Assembly (NCBI RefSeq): GCF_000455125.1
Contig: NZ_AUWR01000055.1
Location: 101,129 to 165,128, forward strand
Source: Mycobacterium sp. UM_WGJ
Lineage (GTDB): Bacteria; Actinomycetota; Actinomycetes; Mycobacteriales; Mycobacteriaceae
Direction of reading: 5' to 3'
Length of the DNA: 64,000 nt
Shown here: positions 1-9,348 of the stretch, in pieces
How the letters are laid out: the number at the start of each line of letters is the position of its first letter
Numbering within the stretch: the first letter of the stretch is position 1
The notes under the pieces: model-generated
What the model was told of the DNA's origin: nothing
Database searches by the model: none
The model's input: the letters and a program-made list of their open reading frames with translations, nothing else
Made by a program: the position numbers and the translations under genes

Positions 1-2378
1 GCCTCCACCTCGACGCTGCGCGCCGCCTCCGCTGCGGCCGCGATCTGCTGGCGATCCACCGGCTCGACGGCGGCCGTCGGCTGATCTTCTTCGGCGTTAC
101 GCAGCCGGGTTTCCAGCTCGCTCAGCTCGGTGACGGTCTGCGCCCGGCCGGCCTCGAGCTCGTCACGCTCACGCAGCCGCCGGCGCCACTCGGTCTCGGC
201 GGCGCGCGCCTCTTGCCCCAGCCGGCCCAGCTGCTCGTGGGTGGCAGCGATAGCGGCGTCGGACTCGTTGAGGGCGGCCAGTGCCTGCTCGGCGGCGTCC
301 CGGCGCGCGGACTGCTCGGCCAGCGCTCCGGCGAGAGCCGCGCCGAGTTCGCCAACCTGTGTCTCGGCGGCGGCCAGTTCAGCGCGGGCCTTGTCGATCT
401 CGCTGTTGATCTCCAGGGTGGACGGCTTGCGATCCGATCCACCGCTGACCCAGCCCGCACCGACCAGATCACCGTCTAGCGTCACCGCGCGCACCCTGGG
501 GCGTGCGGCCACCAGCTCCAGCGCCTTGGGCAGGTCGTCGACCACCACCACCGCCGACAGCATGGCCGTCAGCGCACCGCGCAACTTCTCGGGGGCCTCG
601 ATCAGCTCCACTGCCCACAGCGCTCCGTCCGGCAGTTCTGCGCGCTGTCCGGTGGCCGGCAGTGGCCAGTCCCCCAGCACGATCGCCGCCCGCCCGCCGT
701 CAGCGGTCTTGAGCGCGTGCAGCGCCGAGCGGGCCGCGCCGGCGTCCTCCGCGGCCAGCGCATCGGCGGCAGATCCGAGCACCGCAGCCAGTGCCGCCTC
801 GTACCCGGCGCGGACCTTGACCAGCTTCGCGATCGACCCGAACAGCCCGGGGCCAGTGTGGTTCGCCGTGAGCCAGGCGGCGCCGTCCCGGCGTTCCAGC
901 CCCATCGACAACGCCTCGATACGAGCGTGCAGCGAAGCGACCTGGCGCTCGGCGGCGCGTTCGGCGGCCTGCAGTTCGGTGACGCGCTCATCTGCCAGCT
1001 GCAAGGTGGCCACGGTCCGCTCGTGGTGCTCGTCCAAACCGACTTCGCCCTGATCGAGCTCGGAGACCCGGCCCTGAACCGTCTCGAACTCCGCCTGGGC
1101 GGCCTGAGCCCGCCCGGCGGCCTCCTCGATACGCGTCGACAGTTGCCCGACGTGAGTGTCGATCGACTCGACGCGAGCCCGAATCGTCTCCACCTGACCG
1201 GTCAACCGGGCCAGGCCCTCACGCCGGTCGGCTTCGGCACGAACGGCAGCCAGATGCGCCTTCTCCGCCTCGGTGCTGCGGCGCTCCCGTTCGGCCAACT
1301 CGGCGCGGGCCGCCTCCAGCCGGATGCCGGCCTCGGCCAGTTCGGCCAGCAGCTGCTGCTCGGCCGCGGCCACCTGCTCGGCCTCGGCCTCCAGCGCGTC
1401 GGGGTCGACGCCGGCGGTGGTGATCGGCTCGTCGTCGAGATGGTGTGCGCGTTCGGTGGCGATACGCACGGTGGCGCTGACCCGCTCGGCCAGCGCGGAC
1501 AGCGAGAACCAGGTCTGCTGGGCACCCTCGGCGCGCTGGGTCAAGCTGGCGACCGCGGACTCGTGGGCGGTCAGTTCGTCGGCAGCCACCGCCAGACGCT
1601 CGGTGATCTGGTCGTGCTCGCGGCGCAGCGTGGCCTCGGCGTCGGTGGTTCCGGCGAACTCGGCCTGCCGCGACACCAGGTCGTCTGCGGTCAGCCGCAG
1701 CTTGGCGTCGCGCAGGTCGGCTTGGATGGTGGCCGCACGCCGGGCGACCTCGGCTTGGCGGCCCAGTGGTTTGAGCTGGCGGCGCAACTCGGTGGTCAGG
1801 TCGGTCAGGCGGGCGAGGTTGGCCGCCATCGCGTCCAGTTTGCGGACCGCCTTTTCTTTGCGCTTGCGGTGCTTGAGCACCCCGGCGGCCTCTTCGATGA
1901 AGGCCCGGCGGTCCTCGGGGCGAGACTCCAGGATCTGCGCCAGCCGGCCCTGACCCACGATGACGTGCATCTCACGGCCGATGCCGGAGTCGCTGAGCAG
2001 TTCCTGGACGTCCATCAGCCGGCAGCTGGCACCGTTGATCTCGTACTCGCTGGCGCCGTCGCGGAACATCCGCCGGGTGATCGAGACCTCGGCGTACTCG
2101 ATCGGTAGCGCGTTGTCGGAGTTGTCGATGGTGACGGTGACCTCGGCGCGACCGAGCGGGGCGCGCGAGGAGGTACCGGCGAAGATGACGTCTTCCATCT
2201 TGCCGCCGCGCAGGGTCTTGGCGCTGTGTTCCCCCATCACCCAGGCCAGCGCGTCGACCACGTTGGACTTGCCCGAACCGTTGGGTCCGACCACCGCGGT
2301 GATGCCCGGTTCGAAGCGCAGAGTCGTCGGCGCGGCGAAGGACTTGAAGCCCTTCAGCGTCAGACTCTTGAGGTGCAC
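1..2378 (-). CDS. smc: Chromosome segregation ATPase SMC (N-terminal two thirds; runs off the window)
   Basis: SMC is the ATPase core of the condensin-like complex that organises and segregates the chromosome. The GTG start at 2378 gives a protein beginning [15 protein letters not shown], with a Walker A motif GPNGSGKS at about residues 31-38 followed by [12 protein letters not shown], which is the SMC N-terminal ABC head. The rest of the visible reading frame is rich in Ala, Glu, Arg and Leu as expected for the long coiled coil and hinge. About 792 codons are visible; the family is usually near 1200 residues, so the C-terminal coil and the Walker B/signature half lie beyond the left edge. 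No stop is seen in the frame. It is the last visible member of the acyP-smc minus-strand group. Identification is near certain; the plus-strand open frames over it are antisense shadows. Confidence 0.95.
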   Translation of the reverse strand, partial: MHLKSLTLKGFKSFAAPTTLRFEPGITAVVGPNGSGKSNVVDALAWVMGEHSAKTLRGGKMEDVIFAGTSSRAPLGRAEVTVTIDNSDNALPIEYAEVSITRRMFRDGASEYEINGASCRLMDVQELLSDSGIGREMHVIVGQGRLAQILESRPEDRRAFIEEAAGVLKHRKRKEKAVRKLDAMAANLARLTDLTTELRRQLKPLGRQAEVARRAATIQADLRDAKLRLTADDLVSRQAEFAGTTDAEATLRREHDQITERLAVAADELTAHESAVASLTQRAEGAQQTWFSLSALAERVSATVRIATERAHHLDDEPITTAGVDPDALEAEAEQVAAAEQQLLAELAEAGIRLEAARAELAERERRSTEAEKAHLAAVRAEADRREGLARLTGQVETIRARVESIDTHVGQLSTRIEEAAGRAQAAQAEFETVQGRVSELDQGEVGLDEHHERTVATLQLADERVTELQAAERAAERQVASLHARIEALSMGLERRDGAAWLTANHTGPGLFGSIAKLVKVRAGYEAALAAVLGSAADALAAEDAGAARSALHALKTADGGRAAIVLGDWPLPATGQRAELPDGALWAVELIEAPEKLRGALTAMLSAVVVVDDLPKALELVAARPRVRAVTLDGDLVGAGWVSGGSDRKPSTLEINSEIDKARAELAAAETQVGELGAALAGALAEQSARRDAAEQALAALNESDAAIAATHEQLGRLGQEARAAETEWRRRLRERDELEAGRAQTVTELSELETRLRNAEEDQPTAAVEPVDRQQIAAAAEAARSVEVE

Positions 2379-2397
2379 GGGGTGTGAGACTACCGGT

Positions 2398-2679
2398 CTA
2401 GCGTTCGGCGAATCCGTCGATCGGGTCCCCGACGTCCGTCCAGTCGACGACGACCGTGTCCACCCGGCCCGGCGTGGTGCCACCCTGCAGCAGCTCCAGC
2501 AGGCGCTGGCAGTCCGCGCGGGGGCCCTGAGCGACGACGTGTACGCGGCCGCCGGGCCGGTTGGCGGCGTAGCCCGTCAGGCCCAGCTCCAGTGCCCGCG
2601 AACGCGTCCACCACCGAAAGCCGACGCCCTGGACGTGGCCGTGCACCCAGGCGGACAGGCGGACGTCAGGACCGGTCAC
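2398..2679 (-). CDS. acyP: Acylphosphatase
   Basis: Small acylphosphatase that hydrolyses carboxyl-phosphate bonds in the cytoplasm. The sequence has the family signature: [15 protein letters not shown] (the phosphate-binding loop with the catalytic Arg) followed by [20 protein letters not shown] (catalytic Asn region). Starting at the GTG at 2679 gives 93 residues, the length I recall for the M. tuberculosis orthologue Rv2922A; a TTG at 2694 would add five residues. With this start the gene overlaps the end of the upstream osmC-like gene by 14 nt and ends 19 nt before smc, so the three are probably co-transcribed. The order acyP-smc is the usual mycobacterial one. Confidence 0.9.
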   Translation of the reverse strand: MTGPDVRLSAWVHGHVQGVGFRWWTRSRALELGLTGYAANRPGGRVHVVAQGPRADCQRLLELLQGGTTPGRVDTVVVDWTDVGDPIDGFAER

Positions 2680-3082
2680 CGGAGTCGATCGCAAGGCGCA
2701 CCTCAGTACCGGATCTCAGTGTGCGGCCCACCGTGCAGACCTGATCGATCGCCCGGTACACGACGGTCAGCAGCCGATCCCGCTCCGCATCGTCCAGACC
2801 CGAGAGGTCCAGCTTCAGGACTTCTTCCAGCAGCGGATAGCGCTCCTGCTCCCGATCGGCGGGGCCGGAGACTTCGATGGTGGCCTGGTAGTCGTCGCCG
2901 AGCCGGCGGGCCAGCGGGGCGTCACTGGACATTCCGCTGCATGCCGCCAACGCGATCTTGAGCAACTCCCCGGGGGTGAAGACGCCGGCGACGTCCTCAC
3001 TGCCGATCAGCACCTGCGCGCCCCGCGAACTGCGTCCGGTATAGCGGCGGGTCCCGGTGCGCTCCACCCATAAATCCGTCAT
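2666..3082 (-). CDS. OsmC/Ohr family protein
   Basis: A 138-residue OsmC-family protein, orthologous by position to Rv2923c. The family contains thiol peroxidases that reduce organic hydroperoxides with two conserved cysteines. Both are visible: one in LAACSGMSSD (about residue 48) and one in DQVCTVGRT (about residue 116). The N-terminal YTGRSSRGAQVLIGSE strand pattern and the central helix LLKIALAACSGM are typical. It starts with ATG at 3082 and its 3' end overlaps acyP. The physiological substrate is not visible from sequence, so Ohr- or OsmC-type specificity is left open. Confidence 0.85.
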   Translation of the reverse strand: MTDLWVERTGTRRYTGRSSRGAQVLIGSEDVAGVFTPGELLKIALAACSGMSSDAPLARRLGDDYQATIEVSGPADREQERYPLLEEVLKLDLSGLDDAERDRLLTVVYRAIDQVCTVGRTLRSGTEVRLAIDSGDRS

Positions 3083-3270
3083 GGGGACATCTTTGCAGCC
3101 GTGACGGCGCCGAACCTGCGCTAGGCCGACGGCGGTGACCCGCTAAGTTTCTCATTCCGCATCTGCAAGAAGCGCTGCGTATCCCGTCGAAACGAATTCT
3201 TTTGCGCCGCTTCACGTTATTGTCGGGCTTTCCCCGCAACACCATTCGCCGAACAGCCGAGGGGACATCC

Positions 3271-3900
3271 GTGCAGGTAGCGATCCCGCTCTTCCCGCGA
3301 TTCACCGCTCTGGACGCCATCGGGCCATACGAGGTGCTGCAACGGCTCCCGGACGTCGAGGTGATTTTCGTCGGGCACCGCCGCGGCGAGGTCCGCAGCG
3401 ATAACGGGATGCTCGGAATCGTCTGCGATGCCCGATTCGACGAGCTGACCGCACCGGAGGTCGTGGTCGTCCCCGGCGGTGTCGGGACGCGGGTCTTGCT
3501 CGACGACACGGAGTTGCTCTACTGGGTGCGCACGACGCACACCCACACCAGGTTCACCGCCTCGGTGTGCACCGGCTCCCTGCTGCTGGCCGCCGCCGGG
3601 CTGTTGGACGGGCTGACCGCGACCACCCATTGGAGCGCCGTCGAACTGCTGGAACACCTGGGCGCCCGCTACGTGGAGCAACGGGTGGTCGAGCATCTGC
3701 CGCAGCGGCTGGTCACTTCGGCAGGGGTCTCCAGCGGCATCGACATGGCGCTGCGGCTGGCCGAGTTGCTGGCCGACGCCGAAACGGCCTGCGCCATTCA
3801 GCTCCTGATCGAGTACGACCCCCAACCGCCGTTCGACTGCGGTTCACTGATCAAGGCCGGCGAGGACGTTCGACGGCGCGTCGCGCAGCTGCGGCGCTGA
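3271..3900 (+). CDS. DJ-1/PfpI family protein (class I glutamine amidotransferase-like)
   Basis: The GTG start at 3271 is chosen because it follows the purine-rich stretch GAGGGGAC and gives VQVAIPLFPRFTALDAIGPYEVL, the normal beginning of DJ-1/PfpI/AraC-like amidotransferase domains. The nucleophile elbow is visible as SVCTGSLLLAAAGLLDG, with the conserved Cys near residue 102, followed by ATTHWSAVELL. The protein is 209 residues and is a single-domain form without an AraC DNA-binding domain. It stands on the plus strand between the osmC-like gene and mutM, next to a PIG-L deacetylase gene, interrupting an otherwise minus-strand group. Possible activities in this family include isonitrile hydratase and glyoxalase III; none can be assigned. 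Confidence 0.85.
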   Translation: MQVAIPLFPRFTALDAIGPYEVLQRLPDVEVIFVGHRRGEVRSDNGMLGIVCDARFDELTAPEVVVVPGGVGTRVLLDDTELLYWVRTTHTHTRFTASVCTGSLLLAAAGLLDGLTATTHWSAVELLEHLGARYVEQRVVEHLPQRLVTSAGVSSGIDMALRLAELLADAETACAIQLLIEYDPQPPFDCGSLIKAGEDVRRRVAQLRR

Positions 3901-3933
3901 CCCAGCGGGCCACCGCGGGCATACTCGATATTT

Positions 3934-4707
3934 ATGGCGACAGTGGTCGCATTCCACGCCCATCCCGACGACGAGGCGATTCTGACCGGGGGAACTCTGG
4001 CGCGGGCGGCGGCCGGGGGGCATCGCGTCGTGGTGGTGGTGGCGACCGATGGCCGCGTCAATGACGGCGACGACGATCGGCTGGCCGAATTGCACGCGAG
4101 CGCAACGACCCTCGGCGCACACCGAGTCGAATGTCTGGGCTACGCCGACAGTGGGTTCGGCGCGGAGTTCTATCCCGATCCGCCGGGGCGAGTCAGGTTC
4201 GCCCGCGCCGACATCGAGGAGGCGGCGCAGCGACTGGCGGCCATCCTGCGTGACGAAGACGCTGATCTGCTCCTGAGCTATCAGTCCAATGGCGGCTACG
4301 GCCACCGTGATCACGTGCGCGTCCATCATGTCGGTAAGCGGGCTGCGCAGATCGCCGCGACGCCGCGTGTGCTCGAGGCGACGATGCCCCGCGAGATGCT
4401 GACCCGGGTCGAGCATGGCGCTCGCCTACTGCATCTGCCGGCGCCTTACGGACGTGAGGTGGTACGCACCGCCTACGCACCGGCATCCAGCATCACGCAC
4501 CGCATCAATGTGTTTCGGTTCGCCCGGCAGAAGCGGGATGCCTTCGCCGCGCATCGCTCTCAGATCGGCGCGAGCGCGGCCGCGGCACGTCTGTTCGCGG
4601 TGCTGATGCGCCTTCCCCCGCAAGTGGCCGGCGTCGCATTCGGTCGCGAGTGGTTCGTCGATCCGAATCTGCCTCCGGGCCGGGTCTATCGTGACATCTT
4701 CGAGTGA
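3934..4707 (+). CDS. PIG-L/LmbE family deacetylase
   Basis: A 257-residue zinc-dependent N-acetyl-sugar deacetylase-like protein. The metal-binding signature AHPDDEA is at about residues 9-15 and the third ligand region GYGHRDHVRVH is near residue 125. The family includes MshB (mycothiol synthesis) and Mca (mycothiol-conjugate amidase). This copy is in neither the mshB nor the mca neighbourhood, so it is a further paralogue with unknown substrate. It begins with ATG 33 nt after the DJ-1-like gene and probably shares its transcript. It ends 19 nt before the convergent mutM gene. Confidence 0.85.
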   Translation: MATVVAFHAHPDDEAILTGGTLARAAAGGHRVVVVVATDGRVNDGDDDRLAELHASATTLGAHRVECLGYADSGFGAEFYPDPPGRVRFARADIEEAAQRLAAILRDEDADLLLSYQSNGGYGHRDHVRVHHVGKRAAQIAATPRVLEATMPREMLTRVEHGARLLHLPAPYGREVVRTAYAPASSITHRINVFRFARQKRDAFAAHRSQIGASAAAARLFAVLMRLPPQVAGVAFGREWFVDPNLPPGRVYRDIFE

Positions 4708-4726
4708 CCCCGATCGACTTCCCGTG

Positions 4727-5572
4727 TCAGCGTTGGCAGTTCGGGCAGAAGTACGACGATCGATTCATGAACTTCGCCCGGCGAATCGGAGTCCCGCAAC
4801 GCCGGCACGGCTCGTCTTCACGGCCGTAGGCGTCCAGTGACCGGCTGAAGTAGCCGGATTCACCGTTGACGTTGACGTACAGCGAGTCGAACGAGGTGCC
4901 GCCGGCGGCGAGCGCGTCGTTCATCACCTCTGCCGCGGCAGCCAGCAGTGCCCGCAGCCGCGGCCGGGACAGTCGGTCGGCCGTTCGGGTGCCGCGAATC
5001 CCAGCTCGCCACAGTGCTTCGTCGGCGTAGATGTTGCCGATTCCCGACACCACGGTCTGGTCGAGAAGTTGGCGTTTGATCTCGGAGTGCTTGCGCCGCA
5101 GCACTTCAACCACCGATTCGGCATCAAAGCGCGGGTCCAGCGGGTCGCGGGCGAGGTGGGCGACCGGTACCGGCAACACACTGCCGTCCACCGCGACCAG
5201 ATCGGTGAGCTGCCACCCGCCGAAGGTGCGCTGGTCGACGAAGCTGACTTTCGTCCCGTCGTCGAGCACGGCGGCGATCCGCAGGTGCCTGGTGTCGGGC
5301 AGCTCCCCCAGCAGCATCTGACCGCTCATACCCAGGTGCACCACCAGGGCCTCGTCGGCCGCCGCACCGCTCAGCAGCAGCCACAGGTATTTGCCCCGCC
5401 GGTCGGTGCCGGTGATCCGGGCGCCCAGCAGCCGGCCGGTCAGATCGGCGGGACCGGCCTCGTGGCGGCGCACCGCCCGTGGATGGTGCACCCGCACCCC
5501 GGTGATCGTGCGCCCGACCAGGTGCGCGTTCAGGCCACGCCGAACCACCTCGACCTCGGGAAGTTCGGGCAT
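4727..5572 (-). CDS. mutM: Formamidopyrimidine-DNA glycosylase (Fpg/MutM)
   Basis: Base-excision repair glycosylase/AP lyase that removes 8-oxoguanine and formamidopyrimidines. The true start is the ATG at 5572, giving [14 protein letters not shown]: Pro2 and Glu3 are the catalytic residues. Further landmarks are RGKYLWLLL (catalytic Lys), [12 protein letters not shown] (helix-two-turn-helix) and a C-terminal zinc finger with CRRC and CPNC pairs. The length of 281 residues is normal. The open frame continues upstream of 5572, but that part overlaps rnc in another frame and is not Fpg-like. The start lies 2 nt after the rnc stop codon, so translation is probably coupled. Confidence 0.96.
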   Translation of the reverse strand: MPELPEVEVVRRGLNAHLVGRTITGVRVHHPRAVRRHEAGPADLTGRLLGARITGTDRRGKYLWLLLSGAAADEALVVHLGMSGQMLLGELPDTRHLRIAAVLDDGTKVSFVDQRTFGGWQLTDLVAVDGSVLPVPVAHLARDPLDPRFDAESVVEVLRRKHSEIKRQLLDQTVVSGIGNIYADEALWRAGIRGTRTADRLSRPRLRALLAAAAEVMNDALAAGGTSFDSLYVNVNGESGYFSRSLDAYGREDEPCRRCGTPIRRAKFMNRSSYFCPNCQR

Positions 5573-5574
5573 TC

Positions 5575-6288
5575 TCAGGCCTGCTGTGGGTCGTTGACCG
5601 CACCATCCAAGGCCTGCCAGGCCGCGGCCGCGGCCTTCTGCTCGGCTTCCTTCTTGGTGCGCCCGACGCCGGTGCCGTACGCGGTGTCCGATATGACAGC
5701 GGCCGCGGTGAACTCGCGGTCGTGATCGGGTCCGGTGGAGGTGACCTGATAGGACGGTACGCCCAGGCCGCGCGCGGCGGTCAGTTCCTGCAGGCTGGTC
5801 TTCCAATCCAGACCGGCACCCAGGGTGGCCGCGGTATCGAGCAGCGGACCGAACAGGCGCAGGATCACCTCGCGGGCGGTGTCGATTCCGTGCTGGAGGT
5901 ACACCGCCCCCAGCAAAGACTCCATGCCGTCGGCCAGGATGCTGGATTTGTCGGCGCCGCCTGTGTTCTCCTCGCCCCGGCCGAGCAGCAGATGAGCCCC
6001 TAGCCCGTCCTCGGTCAGGCGGCGCGCCACATCGGCCAGAGCAGAGGTGTTGACCACGCTGGAGCGCAGCTTGGCCAGATCTCCTTCGGGCCGGTCGGGA
6101 TGGCGGTGGAACAGCTCGTCGGTGATGATCAGTCCGAGCACCGCATCGCCCAGGAACTCCAAGCGCTCATTGGTGGGCAGGCCACCGTGCTCGTAGGCGT
6201 AACTGCGGTGCGTGACGGCCAGCGTGAGCAGGTCGTCGGCGAGGTCGACGCCGAGTGCATCCAGCACCGCTTGCCGGGGACGGCTCAC
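5575..6288 (-). CDS. rnc: Ribonuclease III
   Basis: Double-stranded RNA endonuclease for rRNA and mRNA processing. Residues 1 to about 150 form the catalytic domain, with the signature [20 protein letters not shown] containing the acidic metal ligands, and a second acidic cluster in [13 protein letters not shown] double-stranded-RNA-binding domain follows (DWKTSLQEL to about residue 230, with the [13 protein letters not shown] helix). The length is 237 residues, normal for the family. The ATG start overlaps the yceD stop by 4 nt, and the stop is 2 nt before mutM, giving a compact yceD-rnc-mutM operon. Confidence 0.96.
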   Translation of the reverse strand: MSRPRQAVLDALGVDLADDLLTLAVTHRSYAYEHGGLPTNERLEFLGDAVLGLIITDELFHRHPDRPEGDLAKLRSSVVNTSALADVARRLTEDGLGAHLLLGRGEENTGGADKSSILADGMESLLGAVYLQHGIDTAREVILRLFGPLLDTAATLGAGLDWKTSLQELTAARGLGVPSYQVTSTGPDHDREFTAAAVISDTAYGTGVGRTKKEAEQKAAAAAWQALDGAVNDPQQA

Positions 6289-6893
6289 CGCTCACCGTCA
6301 TCGCTCGGCCCGCCGCCGTCCTGCGGTTCCAGCATTCCGGCCAGTTTCGCCCAGCGCGGATCGATCTTGTCGTGGTGATGGCCGGGCTCGGCGCTGGACA
6401 GCACCACCCCGCAGTCGGGGCACAGTCCCGGACAGTCCGGGACGCAGAGCGGGGACAGCGGCAGAGCCAGGCCGACCGCGTCGACGATGGCCTGTTCGAG
6501 GTCCACCGCGTCATCGACGACCCGGCCCATTTCGTCGTCGTCGGTGGTGGCGTCGGTGGTGCTGTCGGGGTAGGCGTACAACTCAGTCAACTCGACCTCG
6601 ACATCGCCGGTCAGCGGCTGCAGGCACCGCGCGCACTCGCCCGTGGTGCGCGCTGAGACCACGCCACTGACCAGAACCCCCTCCGAGACCGACTCCACCC
6701 GCAGATCCAGATCGACTGCGCCATCCGCAGGAATCGCCACCAGATCCAGCCCGATGCGGGTGGGGCTGATCCGCTGCTCCTGCAGCGGCATCAATGCACC
6801 GGGGCGCCGTCCCAACCGGGAGACATCGACCACGAACGGCGCAGGCAGCTGCCGCCGTGCTGCCTTCATACCTGCGCCAGGGTGCCTCGCCAT
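6285..6893 (-). CDS. YceD/DUF177 family protein
   Basis: A 202-residue DUF177 protein. Family members (YceD) are linked to 23S rRNA accumulation. The conserved part is visible as [20 protein letters not shown], and a cysteine-rich C-terminal half contains [13 protein letters not shown], likely a zinc site. In many bacteria this gene precedes rpmF (L32); here it is followed directly by rnc with a 4-nt ATGA overlap, the mycobacterial order (Rv2926c). An internal ATG at 6869 ([12 protein letters not shown]) is an alternative start, because the first eight residues look less conserved. Confidence 0.87.
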   Translation of the reverse strand: MARHPGAGMKAARRQLPAPFVVDVSRLGRRPGALMPLQEQRISPTRIGLDLVAIPADGAVDLDLRVESVSEGVLVSGVVSARTTGECARCLQPLTGDVEVELTELYAYPDSTTDATTDDDEMGRVVDDAVDLEQAIVDAVGLALPLSPLCVPDCPGLCPDCGVVLSSAEPGHHHDKIDPRWAKLAGMLEPQDGGGPSDDGER

Positions 6894-6932
6894 GCCGCGA
6901 TTCTACGCAGCGCGTTACTTGGCGTTCTCGGG

Positions 6933-7670
6933 TCAGCGAGTCGCGTAGTCGTGAGTGCCCGCGGCGGTACGCAGTTGGTGACGACCACGGTTGATCGAAC
7001 GCAGCGTGCCGTTGAGGAAGTCCTCGAATTCGGCCAGCTTGGCGTCGACGTAGATGTCGCATTCGCCGCGCATCCGGTCGGCCTCGGCGTGCGCCGAATC
7101 GATCAGCCGGGTGGATTCGGCACGGGCCGAGGTCACCACCTCGTTCTGCGAAACCAGCCGCTGCTGTTCCTTGATGCCTTCCTGCACGGCCTTCTCGTAG
7201 GCGGCGTTGCCGTTCTCGACCAGCCGATCGCATTCCGCCTGGGCGCGGCTGGTGGCGGTCTCGAACTCGCGCTTGGCGGTTGCGCTGAGCCGGGCCGCTT
7301 CCTCGCGGGCTTCGCCGAGCATCCGCTCGCTGTGTCCGCGGGCCTCGGCCACCATCCGGTCAGCCTGCCCCTTGGCGTCGGCCAGCAACCGGTCGGCTTC
7401 CGCGCGCGCATGGCTGACCAGCGAGTCGGCTTCGGCCGTAGCCGAGCTGACCATCGATTCCGCGTGCTCCTTGGCCTCGTTGAGGACCGAGTCGCGGGCG
7501 TCAAGGACGTCTTGAGCGTCGTCCAGTTCTCCGGGGATGGCGTCGCGGATGTCGTCGATCAGTTCCAGGACGTCACCGCGGGGTACCACGCAGCCTGCCG
7601 TCATCGGCACGCCACGGGCCTCTTCGACGATGGAGCCCAGTTCATCAAGGGCTTCGAACACTCGGTACAC
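6933..7670 (-). CDS. sepIVA: SepIVA, DivIVA-domain septation protein
   Basis: A 245-residue predicted coiled-coil protein orthologous to Rv2927c. It starts with MYRVFEALDELGSIVEEARGVPMT, the short DivIVA-like N-terminal segment, followed from about residue 60 to 230 by repeated Ala/Glu/Arg heptads such as EADRLLADAKGQADRMVAEARG. In Mycobacterium smegmatis SepIVA is an essential regulator of septation and polar growth, acting at the inner membrane and intracellular membrane domain. It lies 39 nt upstream of yceD on the same strand and is divergent from purU with a 143-nt intergenic region. Confidence 0.93.
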   Translation of the reverse strand: MYRVFEALDELGSIVEEARGVPMTAGCVVPRGDVLELIDDIRDAIPGELDDAQDVLDARDSVLNEAKEHAESMVSSATAEADSLVSHARAEADRLLADAKGQADRMVAEARGHSERMLGEAREEAARLSATAKREFETATSRAQAECDRLVENGNAAYEKAVQEGIKEQQRLVSQNEVVTSARAESTRLIDSAHAEADRMRGECDIYVDAKLAEFEDFLNGTLRSINRGRHQLRTAAGTHDYATR

Positions 7671-7813
7671 GGCAGCACCCTCCAGGCATAGTTGTTGTTA
7701 CTAGTGTGCCCTGTGTTACGCGTGTGACTGTGTTAGTCGCCCGGTGTGTCGGATTCTCGTCCACTCCCCCGGTAGCCTGACCCGTTGAAGTCGGAGATCG
7801 ACGAAGGGCGGCC

Positions 7814-8755
7814 ATGACGAACGGTTCTGGGGGCCACGGGGGCACCGCGACGCCAGGGCAGGCTCAACAGCGCTATCCGCAACAGTCCGGCGCCCAGGCG
7901 ACCACCGATATCGGCCGACTGCTGCTGAACTGCCGAGACAGCCACGGGATCATCGCCGCGGTCAGCGCCTTCCTGGCCGACGCCGGCGCGAACATCATCT
8001 CGCTCGATCAGCACTCGACCGCTCCCGAAGACGGGACCTTTGTGCAGCGGGCGATCTTTCACCTGCCCGGCCTGCCGGCGGCCCTGGACGGGCTCCAGGA
8101 GCGGTTCGGCGCCACGGTGGCCCAACGGTTCTCGATGGACTACCGGTTCACCGAGGCCGCCAAGCCCAAGCGGGTGGCGATCATGGCATCCAAGACCGAC
8201 CATTGCCTGCTGGATCTGTTGTGGCGCAACCGCCGCGGCGAGCTGGAGATGAACGTGGCGATGGTGATCTCCAACCACCCGGAGCTCGCAGAGCAGGTAC
8301 GCCCGTTCGGGGTGCCGTTCTTCCATGTCCCCGCGACCCGCGACATCCGTGCCGAGGCCGAACAGCGTCAGCTGCAGTTGCTCTGCGGCAACGTGGACCT
8401 GGTGGTGCTGGCCCGCTACATGCAGATCATCACCGGCGACTTCATTGAGGCGGTGGGCTGTCCGCTGATCAACATCCACCATTCGTTCCTGCCGGCGTTC
8501 ATCGGCGCGGCGCCCTATCAGCGAGCTCGGGAGCGCGGCGTGAAACTGATCGGCGCCACCGCGCACTACGTCACCGAGGTGCTCGACGAGGGTCCGATCA
8601 TCGAACAGGACGTCGTGCGGGTGGACCACACCCACAGCGTCACCGATCTGGTGCGGTTGGGTGCCGACGTGGAGCGGGCGGTGTTGTCGCGTGCGGTGCA
8701 ATGGCACTGCCAGGACCGGGTGATCCGGGTGGGCAACGAGACGGTGGTGCTCTGA
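7814..8755 (+). CDS. purU: Formyltetrahydrofolate deformylase
   Basis: Hydrolyses 10-formyl-THF to formate and THF, balancing one-carbon pools and supplying formate for PurT. The order is a Gly/Gln-rich N-terminal extension (about 30 residues), an ACT domain (IGRLLLNCRDSHGIIAAVSAFL, residues about 33-110) and a formyltransferase domain. The catalytic Asn and His lie in LINIHHSFLPAF and the catalytic Asp in EVLDEGPII. Length is 313 residues. The ATG at 7814 is preceded by GAAGGGCGG. It corresponds to Rv2964. In M. tuberculosis the PDIM/phenolic glycolipid genes separate this locus from sepIVA; here the two are adjacent. Confidence 0.95.
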   Translation: MTNGSGGHGGTATPGQAQQRYPQQSGAQATTDIGRLLLNCRDSHGIIAAVSAFLADAGANIISLDQHSTAPEDGTFVQRAIFHLPGLPAALDGLQERFGATVAQRFSMDYRFTEAAKPKRVAIMASKTDHCLLDLLWRNRRGELEMNVAMVISNHPELAEQVRPFGVPFFHVPATRDIRAEAEQRQLQLLCGNVDLVVLARYMQIITGDFIEAVGCPLINIHHSFLPAFIGAAPYQRARERGVKLIGATAHYVTEVLDEGPIIEQDVVRVDHTHSVTDLVRLGADVERAVLSRAVQWHCQDRVIRVGNETVVL

Positions 8756-8765
8756 GATTTCGCAG

Positions 8766-8786
8766 TTGACATCTGTCAAGTACGGT
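8766..8786 (+). promoter_or_regulatory. Palindromic operator plus -10 element of a probable leaderless promoter
   Basis: A perfect 6-2-6 inverted repeat TTGACA-TC-TGTCAA (8766-8779) is followed at 8781-8786 by TACGGT, which fits the mycobacterial -10 pattern TANNNT. The -10 ends 7 nt before the ATG at 8794, so transcription could begin at the A of the start codon (leaderless). The palindrome covers the -35 zone and would be an efficient repressor site; the cognate regulator is not visible next to it. Confidence 0.5.
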
Positions 8787-8793
8787 GTTGGGC

Positions 8794-9348
8794 ATGGCTG
8801 TCCAGGACTTGTTTTCGCACGTACCGACGTCCACTGCCGAGGCCTGCGAGATCTTCGACGCCGCCGAGGCCGTCGACCCCGATTTCATGGTCGGCACCTG
8901 GCATGGGTCCGAGCTGACGACCGGCCACCCGCTGGATGGGCTGCTGGCGGCCACCGGTTGGTGGGGCAAGCAGTTCATCGATGCCGAGACGGTCCATCCG
9001 CTGTTGTTCCCCACCCGCGACGGGGCCGCACTGTGGGCGTTCAACCCGGTGCTGGCGTTCAGCGTTCTGGGACTCGCCACGAAGCTGCCGGCCCTGAAGA
9101 ACCGCTCATTCCTCGGTCAGATCAACGCGTTGCAGCCGCTGCTGCGGACCCGTTCGCCCCGGGCTCGGCTCCGCACCACCCGGTTCCGCGGAGTCGACAG
9201 CGCCACGATGCTCTACGACCAAGCACCGGTCAACGATGTATTCCGCCGGCTCTCTGATGACGCGGTGATCGGCGCGATGGACCTGCGGGGCTCGCCGCGG
9301 CCCTACTTCTTCGTGTTGCGCCGCGACGACTCGCTCAAATTGGTCTAA
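8794..9348 (+). CDS. DUF4334 / GXWXG domain protein
   Basis: A 184-residue protein with an N-terminal GXWXG motif (FMVGTWHGSEL, about residues 29-39) and a C-terminal DUF4334-like segment ending PRPYFFVLRRDD. These domains occur together in actinobacterial proteins of unknown function; no catalytic activity is established. The ATG at 8794 is preferred over an in-frame GTG at 8785 because of the -10 element ending at 8786 and the family start. The stop overlaps the convergent AHS2-AHS1 gene by 4 nt. Confidence 0.8.
   Translation: MAVQDLFSHVPTSTAEACEIFDAAEAVDPDFMVGTWHGSELTTGHPLDGLLAATGWWGKQFIDAETVHPLLFPTRDGAALWAFNPVLAFSVLGLATKLPALKNRSFLGQINALQPLLRTRSPRARLRTTRFRGVDSATMLYDQAPVNDVFRRLSDDAVIGAMDLRGSPRPYFFVLRRDDSLKLV

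Noticed and set aside
130-2961. Long open frames on the plus strand over smc and the acyP/osmC genes
   Set aside because: Their products are low-complexity Ser/Arg/Ala or Gly/Leu/Gln sequences without any domain, typical antisense frames of high-GC genes. The minus strand encodes clear SMC, acylphosphatase and OsmC proteins.
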